This document shows, piece by piece, positions 45,202 to 55,700 of a DNA stretch of 64,000 bases. This stretch comes from Marvania coccoides (Eukaryota > Chlorophyta > Trebouxiophyceae > Chlorellales > Chlorellaceae): assembly GCA_963854735.1 (NCBI GenBank), contig OY978104.1:124001-188000 (forward strand), written 5' to 3'. A program made the translations under genes and the position numbers. Position 1 is the stretch's first letter. Each line of letters begins with the position of its first letter. The notes beneath the pieces are model-generated. The model made no database searches. It was given only the letters and a program-made list of their open reading frames with translations, and was not told the origin of the DNA.

Positions 45202-47452
45202 ATGCATAACACGCTGAAATCATCCTTCGCCGCCCAAATGGGCTGCACTGCGGGGATTGCAAGGTAAGCAGGCAGCGAAATATTTTGCATCTTTTTTCGT
45301 TTGATCGAGCTCGCCCGATGACAAGCATTGCCGCATGGTTGCATTTTTTGCCGTAAATATAACACATTTCCATCGCGTTGCGTCCCGGTTTAGCTCTTAA
45401 ATTGGCGTTTCCCAAACATTCAAGCTTGGGGTTGCCCTATCCAGCGCTCTCACTGCTGTCCTCCTCCCCTCCCTCTCTCACCCAAATTACCCTCACTCGC
45501 TGTACCCCTGCAGGGCTGCCCCTGGGGTGTCCCCCTGCCCTGTGCTTCGCCGCTCCCGCAGCACTGGCGCCGCCATTGCCACCCCTCGTGCTGCATGGGA
45601 CAAGGTGGCCATGGCCGACGTCACCAGCCACGCCACCTCAAACGGCGCCACCTCCACCGGCAAGCGCCTCCCCATCGCCTACTCCCCCGAGTGGATGGCC
45701 CTCCGCGAGCACACCAAGGAGGTGACCCAGCTGCACCTGAAGGACTTGCTGCTGGACGAGGAGCGCACAGACCACCTGATCCGCGAACACAACGGCCTCT
45801 ACGTGGACTTCTCCCGCCAAAACATGACCGAAAACACGCTGCAGCTGCTGCTCAACCTGGCTGAGCGCGCCAAGCTGCGCTCCAAGATGAACGCAATGTT
45901 TGCCGGGGAGCACATCAACGGAACCGAAGACCGCGCGGTGCTGCACACTGCTCTGCGCGCCCCGCGTGACGCCCGCACGTTTGTGGACGGCGAGGACGTT
46001 GTGCCTGGGGTGTGGGAGGTGCTGGATCGCATCTCTGACTTCACCGAGAAGGTGCGCTCGGGGGAGTGGAAGGGAGCCACAGGGCGGCCCCTCACCGACG
46101 TGGTGGCCATCGGAATCGGCGGCTCCTACCTGGGCCCCGCCTTCATCCACACCGCGCTGCAGTTTGACGAGTCTTGCAAGACCCGCGCGCGCGGCCGCCG
46201 CCTGCGCTTCCTTGCCAACGTGGACCCCGTCGACGTGGCCAAGGCGCTGCACGACCTCAACCCCGAGACCACTATGGTGGTGGTCATCTCCAAGACCTTC
46301 ACCACCACCGAGACCATGCTCAACGCCCGCACCGTACGCACCTGGCTAACCACCGAGCTGGCCAAGCTGGGCATCAACCAGGAGGTGGCGGTGGCCAAGC
46401 ACATGGTGGCGGTGTCCACCAACCTGAAGCTGGTCAAGGAGTTCGGCATCGACCCCAACAATGCCTTTGGTTTCTGGGACTGGGTGGGCGGTCGCTACTC
46501 GGTGACCTCCGCTGTCGGCATGCTGCCGCTGTCCCTGCAGTACGGCTTCCCCAAAATGGAGCAGTTCCTGCAGGGCGCGCACGACATCGACGTGCACTTC
46601 CGCGACGCACCCTTTGAGCAGAACATCCCCGTGCTGATGGGCCTGGTGTCCATCTGGAACTCCACATTCCTGGCTCGCTCCTCGGTGGCAGTGCTCCCCT
46701 ACTGCCAGGCGCTGGCAAAGTTCCCTGCGCACATCCAGCAGGTGGCCATGGAGAGTCTGGGCAAGCAGGTCTCCTCTGAGGGCGATCCCCTGGCGTTCAA
46801 GGCCGGCGAGGTTTACTTTGGGGAGCCCGGCACCAACGGCCAGCACTCCTTCTACCAGCTCATCCACCAGGGCCGCACGGTGCCCGCCGAGTTCATCGGC
46901 ACCATCAAGAGCCAGCAGAGCGTGTACCTGCGCGGCGAGGAGGTGTCCAACCACGACGAGCTCATGTGCAACTTCTTTGCACAGGCAGACGCGCTGGCGT
47001 GCGGCAAGTCGCCGGAGGAGCTGCGCAAGGACGGCGTGCCCGAGGACTACGTCCCCCACAAGACTTTCTCTGGCAACCGACCTTCCACCTCCATCCTGCT
47101 GCCCGGGGTCAACCCTTACACGGTGGGCCAGCTGCTGGCGCTGTACGAGGCGAGGGTGGCGGTGCAGGGCTTCGTGTGGGGCATCAACGCGTACGACCAG
47201 TGGGGCGTGGAGCTGGGCAAGGTGCTGGCCACCCGCGTGAGGAACACCATGAGCGAGGCTCGCACCCGCATGCGCAAGGTGGAGATCAGCGACGGGTACA
47301 ACCCGTCTACCCGCAAAATGATCAACCGCTACCTGGGAGGGAAGCAGCAGCTGCTGTACCCAGAGCCCAGGGACGTGTTCCCCTGCGACCTCATCCACGA
47401 GGAGATGTGCCCGGTGTACGGGAGCATGGACGAGGAGGTGACGTCACCGTAA
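45202..47452 (+). CDS. PGI: Glucose-6-phosphate isomerase, probably plastid-targeted
   Basis: Interconverts glucose-6-phosphate and fructose-6-phosphate in glycolysis and starch metabolism. Two exons, 45202-45263 and 45514-47452, give 666 aa, about 100 more than the usual 560-residue cytosolic-type enzyme. The extra N-terminus is rich in Ser, Ala and Arg with few acids (for example [20 protein letters not shown]), like a chloroplast transit peptide; the catalytic part starts near the internal ATG at 45611. Motifs: [60 protein letters not shown] and [10 protein letters not shown]. Chlamydomonas uses a single plastid enzyme of this type. The first exon is inferred from frame and splice signals; if wrong, translation from 45611 would give a cytosolic form. 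Confidence 0.92.
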
Positions 47453-47997
47453 ATAAGAAAAGGGAAGAAAATCATATAAGAAAGAAATTTATTGGTATTC
47501 TTTTATTTTTGAGTGTTTGTTTAATATCAGAAGAGTGTTTTTTGTTTTTTCGTTTTTGTATACACCCGTAATGCAGTTTGCGCAAGGACGCTCTAATTGT
47601 TTGAACTGAGGGCGCCGTAATTTTTCTCCTTCTCCTCCCTTTTTAAGAAAACAACACCCAGAGAGAGTTTCTAGTTCACAACGCAGTACTGGAACGACTT
47701 TGCTTTTGCGCTTTCTTTTGCTTTAGGCCTTCTTTATCTCGCTACGTAGGTATACCAACCTACCAAACTTTGTCGTCACCTCCCCCAGTCTTTTTTCAGT
47801 ATTTTTATACAAATGCATGCTACAGTGCGCAAACATTTTTCCCTTGCACTTGGCGCAACAATCGTGCGGTTGTTTAAAAATTGTCGAGTCGGCACTCACA
47901 AAGAGCGGGGGGAAAGCTTTAAAGAATTTGCTCCAACATCTCCAGCCAAAACCGCAAATCCCCTGTTGCTGCCCAGTGTAAAAAAAAGGCTGAGCTT
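47453..47997. other. Convergent intergenic tail
   Basis: 3' flanks of glucose-6-phosphate isomerase (plus) and uS9m (minus). T-rich, no gene seen. Confidence 0.4.
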
Positions 47998-49064
47998 CTA
48001 TCGCTTAACCCACGCAAACGATTTGCGCGCCTTCTTCTTGCCTGGCTTCTTGCGCTCAACTATGCGGGCGTCCCGCGACAGCAGCCCCGCTTCCTTCAGC
48101 ACTGGACGCATCTCAGGATCCCAAGCCTGCAGCGCCCGCGCAATGCCGTGCCGCAGCGCCTGCGCCTGGCCGGTGGGGCCTCCGCCGTGCACTGCTGCCA
48201 TCACGTCAAAGCGCCCCAGCGTTGCTGTCGCAAATAGCGGCGCCAAAAGGTCGTTGCGGCGGGGCAGGGAGGGGAAGTAGGCGTCAAAAGGCTTTCGGTT
48301 GATCATCACGTGTCCTGGGCCCTCTCGCAGCCACACCCTGGCCACGCTGGTTTTCCGCTTGCCCACGCCATGAGACCGCCCCTGGTCGTCAACCTTGCGC
48401 ACCCTGGCGCGCGCAGCCTCCTCCTGCAGGCTGAACTCCCGCTGCCGCCGCATCTCCTTCTCCTCCGCATCTGCATCGAATGCCAGAAGCTCCTCCAGCG
48501 GCGGAAACTCGGCGCCGTCCACAGGGAAGTGGGACTCGAAAATGTCCCAGGCGGAGTTCCAGTCGCCTGTTGGAGAGGGAGAGAGAAAGAGAAATAAAAT
48601 TGGGAAGTAGGGATTGGTGAATCGGAAAGACAGATAGAACACCATTTATATTATAGCAGAGAAATTAAAAGAGATGGCGACGCTCTGTAGAAAAGGGGAA
48701 AGCTGCAGAGAGGGCCTTTAAGAGAAACAACAAATTTGGAGAGAATTTGGTGCCCACCTGCGTCCATTGCAGCGCCCCAGGATTCCAAAACGACGTCCAT
48801 GTCTTGGGCTGCAGGCGGCGGCGACGGCGGTGGCGAAGAAGAGCCTTGACCGCCGCCGCTGCTGCTGGGGGTGCCATCGGATGACATCCACCGGCGGCTG
48901 TGTATACTTGGCATCGATTTTGCTGCTGCTTGGGCCCAGACCCGCCCCACAGTCGAGTCGATTACTCCTCCCAATGAAGATGCGACCATCTCAGAGGAGC
49001 CGACGGCCGGCGACCAGTTAGCGGCCATTACTTGTGTTAAACGTCTTACTCCGTGCCGCAGCAT
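47998..49064 (-). CDS. Mitochondrial ribosomal protein uS9m
   Basis: Small-subunit ribosomal protein of the S9 family, 291 aa, exons 49064-48758 and 48566-47998. The C-terminal 130 residues carry the S9 fold: HGVGKRKTSVARVWL, INRKPFDAYFP, AVHGGGPTGQAQALRHGIARAL and the basic RDARIVERKKPGKKKARKSF tail that reaches the P site. The first 100 residues are Arg-poor in acids at the very start (MLRHGVRRL) with IHSRRWMSS, a typical mitochondrial presequence cleavage region. A mitochondrion-type extension (WDIFESHFPVDGAEFPPLEELLAF) sits before the S9 domain. This extension makes a plastid location less likely. Confidence 0.9.
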
Positions 49065-49776
49065 TGCTTTGAAGTACTATTTGTGTCGCGAAAACTTCTA
49101 AAATTTGCAATCAAAGGGTTTGAAACATGAAAAATGGTGCGCACCCTGCAGCGGCTCGATCATCAAGAGTTGCAAGTGTCCAAAATATCATAAAAAAAGC
49201 GATATACTTTGCCAAGTTTTTACAAAAATAGATTTGCTCGGCAGCCTTCAAAGCAGGCCCGGCAGCACATGGTGTTGCATGGAGCTGCTGCACAGGTCCA
49301 GCAGGCTTTTGATTGCAGCAGAAGAATGCACGCATTCGAGGTTTACCAAGATCCTCAGTAACAAATGCCTAAGCCCGTGCACCAAAAATTTACACAATTA
49401 CCGGACGCATGCCCATTCACTTGCTGCTGTGTTCTTGCTGCCGTCAATAACACGAATGATTGAATAAGTACTTGCATTTTTTACATTGGATTGTTATGCA
49501 ACACCATAGACCTAGTACTGTGCGGATAATAACGATCAAATACATAATAAAGCAATATGAAAAAATAAGGTGCTAGTGGAGCGACGAATGTGACAAATTC
49601 AAGACAAGACACTGCAAGAAAATGCGCAAGAAAAGTATACAACTAACCGAGTCTTCCGACTCGTATATATATCATTTTGGATTTTTAATAGCATTCCAGC
49701 TATTTTTAAAATAAAAATGCCCATACTTGGATACGAAAACGTGTGAAAAACAGGAAAACTACAAGAGATAAGATTG
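49065..49776. other. Intergenic, uS9m to chitinase
   Basis: AT-rich, no gene recognised. A small perfect hairpin (CGAGTC-TTCC-GACTCG, 49648-49663) lies about 110 bp downstream of the chitinase stop on its strand; significance unknown. Confidence 0.4.
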
Positions 49777-52085
49777 TTATAGTGCCGGAGGGCACGTCAT
49801 TCCACAAGTGCAGCGCTCCAGCCCCAGCTTGTTGCAGATCACGCCGGACAGCTGGGTTGCCGTGGGTCCCTGGGCGGCCCTCTTCTGGATGCTCCACAGC
49901 ATCATGCCGTTGCCGCCCTTTGCTTTGACGTAGTCGGTGGTTGTCGCAGCCTCGCTCAGCGTGATGACATGTCCACCCCAAGCCTCGTTGGCCACCTGCA
50001 CCCCCAGCACGATGTCCCCCTTGGGGAAGTAATAGCGGTAGGCATCCATCGCTTGGGTTGGAACGTAGCCCGTGGTCCCCAGCGCTCCAGCGTCGTAGCT
50101 CATCACGTTCAGCAGGTCGAGGTCGCTGCCCACGGTGCGCAGCATGTTGATGGCCACGCCCGTGTAGGCCCCCATGGGCTGCGCCGCCGACCAGTTGCCT
50201 TCGCCGTACGCCCCGATGCTCCAAGGTGCTGTTGAAAGAATAAACGGCCGAGGCAGCGCAGCGCGCAGCGCTCTCACGGAGGCGATATACTCGGCGTCGG
50301 TAGCGCAGGAGACTCTGCCCTTGGACACAGCGCAGCCGGGGTTAGAAGGCTCGTAGTCCAGGTCGACTCCGTCCAAGCCAAATGTCTGCACAAAATTTGC
50401 AATTTTGGGCGCAGTGACCGCCATTTTGGCGAAGTTGGTATAGGTGGCGCCCCCAACCGCAACCAGGACCTTGGTCTTCGGGTTGCGCGCCTTCAGCAGG
50501 GCAACTGAGTCTTTGAACACGGCGGGGTCGCTGCTGAATTGCAGCCCGGTGCCGGCAAAGGTCACGCCCCCGCTGTAGGTGGTATCAGGGATCATGAAGG
50601 AGATGATCACAACGTTGAAGTACGGCGGCAGGTTGGCCAGCGCCGAGTCGGCAGCTTTGCTCTTCCACGGGTCGCTCCAGCTTTCGAAGTAGCCAACGTA
50701 CGTGTAGTCGGAGATGGCCGCCGGGGGGGCAGGGGGGAGAGGGGGACTGGGAGGGGGGCTGGGTGGCGGTGGAGATGCTGGAGGGGGAGGAGGGCTCGGA
50801 GGGGGGCTGGGAGGGGGGGGGGGGACTCGGGTCCGGCGCTGTGCAGGTCACTGAATAAGGCCAGTCGCACACTCTGCTCTTGTCAGAGAACAGCAGGCCA
50901 GCTTGGCAAGCGCGATAATAGTTCCCAGTGGCCGTGCACCAGTAGTAGCTCGTGCAGCCGGCCTTGGTATCCGCAAACATGCCCTCGACACCTTTCCATT
51001 TGCAGAAGCACGCAAAGTCGCCCGATGTGCATGGATCAGTGGAAGACGTGGGAGGTAGAGGAGGCGGGTTTTTTGCAACGACGGGAGGTGGAGGCGGAGG
51101 GCTCTTAGTTGCAACATGGGGAGGTGGGGGGGGGCTTTTTGCAACGGCAGGAGGTGGGGGAGGGGGGCTCTTTTTGGCGACAGGCGGTGGAGGCGGTGGG
51201 CTCTTTTTGGCGACAGAAGGAGGGGGAGGGGGTATCTTTGAGGCCGAAGGCGGGGAAGGCGACGCTGTGCATACCACGGAAGCGGGCCTACAAAGAAAAT
51301 ATTTGTATGTTGTGAGATCGTGGTGAAGAAGAAAATTCGGTACAAAATAAATCAACAATCAATTCTGACTCGCCAGTTGCACTGTTTGGAGTTGTTGTCG
51401 AACACCAGGCCGGCAGGGCAGCTCCTGTAGTACGTCTGCGTGGCGCTGACGCATTCATAATACCTGGCGCAGTTGGTGGTGGTGTCGGCAAACGTCCCAA
51501 AGCTGCCGCTGGCCTTGCACCAGCAGACTGCGTCGCCAGCGGCGCAGGTGGGGTTCGCAGCCGGAGGAGGGGAAGGCGACGCTGTGCATACCACGGAAGA
51601 AGCGGGCCTGCAATGAAAATATTTAGATGTTATGAGATCGTAATGAAGAAGAAATTTCAGCAAAATTTGAATCGGCAATCAATTTCGACTCGCCAGCACT
51701 GTTTGGAGTTGTTGTCGAACACCAGGCCGGCGAGGCAGCTCCTGTAGTACGACTGCGTGGCGCTGACGCATTCAAAATAGCTGGAGCAGTTGGTGGTGGT
51801 GTCGGCAAACGTCCCAAAGCTGCCGCTGGCCTTGCACCAGCAGACTGCATCGCCAGCGGCGCACGTGGTGGCCTGAAGCAGCCGGCGGGCCTAAAAAACA
51901 AACAAAAATAAAATGTGCCGTCAGTTAGTTTATGCTTGTGGACCCTTTGTCATCGGCGATTTCCTTCCATCGCACATGTGGAGCATGCAAAAAATGGGTA
52001 CACATTTCTCCCAACTGACCTCTGTTGCACTGAAGAATATGGCCAGGCATATCGACAAGCACAGAAAATTGATACGTCGGCCCAT
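49777..52085 (-). CDS. Secreted chitinase: CBM14 x3 - GH18, frame interrupted at a G12 run
   Basis: Predicted extracellular chitinase. Exons in transcript order: 52085-52020 (signal peptide RINFLCLSICLAIFFSATE), 51890-51694, 51607-51374, 51287-49777. After ARRLLQ come three six-cysteine chitin-binding CBM14 modules, Pro-rich linkers (SPPPPPP repeats) and a GH18 domain. That domain has VLVAVGGATY, catalytic DGVDLDYE and a final GNGMMLWSIQ. The introns after the first two CBM14 exons need GC donors (TG|GCGAGT); only those rebuild the CWP and CNWP ends. In the last exon the CBM14 frame and the GH18 frame differ by one base: the shift falls in the 12-base C run on the coding strand (50813-50824 plus strand). 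Eleven bases would give one 668-residue frame. A homopolymer error is the simplest explanation; a true disruption is possible. Confidence 0.83.
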
Positions 52086-52701
52086 GCTTGTAAATGTTAT
52101 TATCGAAGTGAGCGCAGCTGTTTCGCAGAAGAAGGACAGCTGCAAACTTTTTTCTCGCAAGGAAAAGTGATCAAAGATTGAAGCGACTCAAGGTGTGGCG
52201 ATGCCGATCTCTGTCTGTGTAAATGCGCAAAAATGCACCCTGACACGAAATACAGTTTAATTAAAATGAAGACTGCCAATGCGGGGGATCGTTTTCGACA
52301 ACTTGATGATGGGGACGCGTCCTCTACAGAAAGAAACTCGTTTCCTTTCTTTTTTCTCTCTAAAATGTACCTCTGCCGTACCATTGGGCCAAGCCCATCT
52401 CGACGAAGAAGGAGACGGCCAAGAAGGCATGTACGTGTACCTCTGAGCAGACAACCTGAAACCAGCATTGCATTGAGATTCTCACCCTTTAATCTGAACA
52501 CATGCCACTAGCTGTGGTAGTTTCACAACCCATCTCTCTTAAAAAGATATAATTCTTGCATGCACGCATCGTGGAAAGTACAAACAAAAATAAAAGGGAA
52601 GTAGTAAACAACCCTGGCAGCATCTCTTAAATAAATACGTTCTTCACGAAATAATGGAAAAAATGGCTGTAGCACTGCTTCTCTCTCGTATACGAGGATC
52701 A
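52086..52701. other. Intergenic, chitinase promoter and MadBub 3' flank
   Basis: Upstream of the chitinase start and downstream of the MadBub stop, both minus-strand genes. Open frames here show no family likeness. Confidence 0.4.
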
Positions 52702-55700
52702 CTACTTTTGTAACATGGACGCGAGCTTGTTCAGCTCCGCCCTCTCCTTCCGCCGCATATCCTCGCTCCTGCCCAGGAACTCCTCTGCCGCCTGCGCCAG
52801 CCGTTCCCACGCCGGCGGTGCATCCGCGTCCAGCGACCCGCAGTTAAGGAGCACGGAAAACACGGTTTCCCACAGGTCTGCCTGCCAGTACCGCCTGAAT
52901 GCGGCCTTGATGCGCAACGAGGTTTCCCCGGTGGTCTGGCTCATCACCCGCTCAACGTCCATGTACTCGCCAAACAACAGGCAGTGCACAACCCCAGCGG
53001 CGCCGTAGGCATCGGCCTGCCACAGCCAGGGCAACCCCTCTCGCATCTCCACGCAGCGAAACCCATCAGTGCAGCAGTCGCCGCACAGCACCGAGCGAGG
53101 GGGGAGCAGCTCAAGGTCAACGCCACGCCCAAAGTCGATCAGCAGCAGCCCCACCCGCGGGGCGTTCTCGTCGCCCCCACGCGCCGCGTCCAGAGTGACC
53201 AGCAAGTTGTCGGGTTTGATGTCGTTGTGCAGCACGCGCGCAGCGTGCAGGTCGCCCATCATGCGGAACAGCGTCGCAGCCAGCCGCGCCACAACCACCT
53301 CCGACAGCTTCAGCCCCCGCGCGAGGTGGGTGTTGAGCAGGTCCTGCAGCGAGCCGTGCTGCCCCAGCGGCATCTCTAGCGCCGACACTGAGGGGCCCAG
53401 TGCCAACGCCTGGGGGTCCAGGAAGGCGCCGCGGCGGGATTCCGGCACCCTTCCAGCCACCACTTTGCATACGTACCACTCCCAGGGGCAAGGGGGGCTC
53501 TCGACCTTGAGCGCCAAACCCTTGCCTGCCTGGTACACTGTCGCATAGGCGCCAGCCCCGACGCTGCGACACACCTCGTAGCTGCACCCTCCCAGCACCA
53601 AATTCACACGAGTGCCCCTAGAAGCGTGTTTGAATGACGCCAGCGCGGCCGCCTCTTCGTCAGCGCCCACCGGCACCACTCCCGGCCACTGTGAGATGGG
53701 AGGGGACAGCATGCTCAGCATGTGACCCTGGAACTGAGGGCTGAAGGGGTCAACCACCTCGCACGCGGGGCCTTCGTCGGCAAACACCTCGAACTCGTCG
53801 CCCAGGGGCAGCTGCTCCGAGGGGCCCAGTTCCAGCGCCGCCTCTGCTGCCGCTGCGTCCTCATCCAGCTCGCCGCCCAGCTTGACCACCTCCTGATGGG
53901 ACAGGGCGCGGAGCGGCTCTACGCCATTCAGCTCGCGGTGGCGGTGCGAGCCTGCCTGGTGTCTCGCAGGCGGCGCATTCTCATCAACGAAAAAGAAGAC
54001 GCCGCCAGAGTCGTCATTGTCGCCACCACCGCCACCACCAGGAGACGCCACCTCGCTCTCCTCCTCCAGATTGACAGCCTCAAAGTCAGCAGCCAGCCCA
54101 AAGGAGGGCCCAGCAGGCTGGGCAGGCGCAAAGGCCACTCCAGCTGGCACCTGCTCCGTCAGCTCAACGCCGCCCCCAAAGGCCATGGTATCGTCAGCAC
54201 CAGGGGCAAATCCCCACTTGTTTGCCATCGCAGCGCCTCCAGCCAGGTCGTCATCGTAGGGGCTGTCAGCTAACAGCTCTCCGGTGTTGGCGTCATCACC
54301 GCCGCCATTATCGCTGAGCGGCAGGGTGGCGCTGTCGTCGCGAATGGCAAGCCCCGGTACTGAGGCCGCGGGATGAGGGTTGATGAAGAGGGTGTCTTTA
54401 TGGGTGCCCAGCTCCTGGGTGGCCGTGCCTGGGGGGTTGCTCAGGAACAGCGTGTCATCGCGGATGGAAAGTCCGCCCTGGGTGGCCGTTGGCGGGTTCA
54501 GGAACAGGGTGTCCTCGCGGATGGAGAGCTCCTGCGCCACTGTGCCCGGATCCTTGAGGAATAGCGTGTCTTCGCGGATTGAGAACCCACCAGGCGTGGG
54601 TCCCGCTGCCGCCTCTTGCTGATGCCCTGCAGCTGGCTGCAGGAACACGGTGTCCTCCCGAATGTCGAAGCCGCCGATGTCGCCAGGTACCTCCTGCACC
54701 GCTGCCTCCGCCGCCGCTGGGTTGATGAAAACGGTGTCCTCGCGAATGAGCATGCCACCGGGAGACTCATGCTGCTGTTGTTGGGGCATCTGAGCCGCTG
54801 TGTCGAGGCATATAGTGTCTTCCTTGATGCCCGGGCCGCCTCCTCCTCCTGCTCCAGCCAGCTGAGCGACTTCCTGAGAGGTTCCACTGCGCGAGGCGTT
54901 TCGACTGCCGCCAAAAGCAGCGTTGAGCGCCTCGAACGCCGACTTGGTGTTGAGTGTCACGTCGGACAGCGACGAAGACTCCTGCAATACACACGAAAGA
55001 AGAAACATGAGCCTCATTTTGAAGTATGGGCATTTTATTTTATTTTATACCTTGTTGCCAAACATGCTGTTGATGGCCGCAAAGGCGTCGCGGGTGGAGA
55101 TGGTCATGGTGGGCTCAAAGCCAGCCGCCTCCTCCGCCACCACGTCGCCCCCAAACCTCATCCCAAATGCAGCGTTCATGGCGTCGAATGCGCCGCGAGT
55201 CGTGATGGTGACATCGCTGGCAAGGCTGGAGACGTGAGGGGCAAGCGCAGAGGAGGTAGTAGCAGCGACGGTGGGGCATCCCTGGTCAGCTGCCGTCTCT
55301 TCTTCTTCAGAAGCAGGGGCTTGGAACTGTTCTTCCACCAGCTCAGCGGTCTGATCAAATGGCGTGGGCTTGGCCGCGCAGGCGACCACTGCTTCAACCT
55401 CCACAGGCTCCTCGACGGGTTTTGCCGCCATCTCCACCGACAGTGGGGCCACTTCATCCCCCTCAGCAGGCGCAGGCACAAGTACAGTTTTGCGCTGCAC
55501 CCACAGCTTGGCCCTCGTCTCCTCGAAAGACTGCTCCTCCCCTGCCTCGTTCTGCAGCAGGCTGGTGTCGCACCCCATAACCTCCTCCCTTGCCGCCTTT
55601 GGCGCCGCCATGGGCAGCGGAGCTGGCGGCGGGGCACGGTGGAGGCGCAGCGGGTCTTGCGCAAGCTGCTCGTCCGCCCAGCCGCGGTCGCCCCTCTCCA

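Noticed and set aside
50950..51330. Gly-rich plus-strand frame with GGGGG repeats, resembling a glycine-rich wall protein
   Set aside because: It is the reverse complement of the chitinase Pro-rich linker (CCN codons read as GGN).
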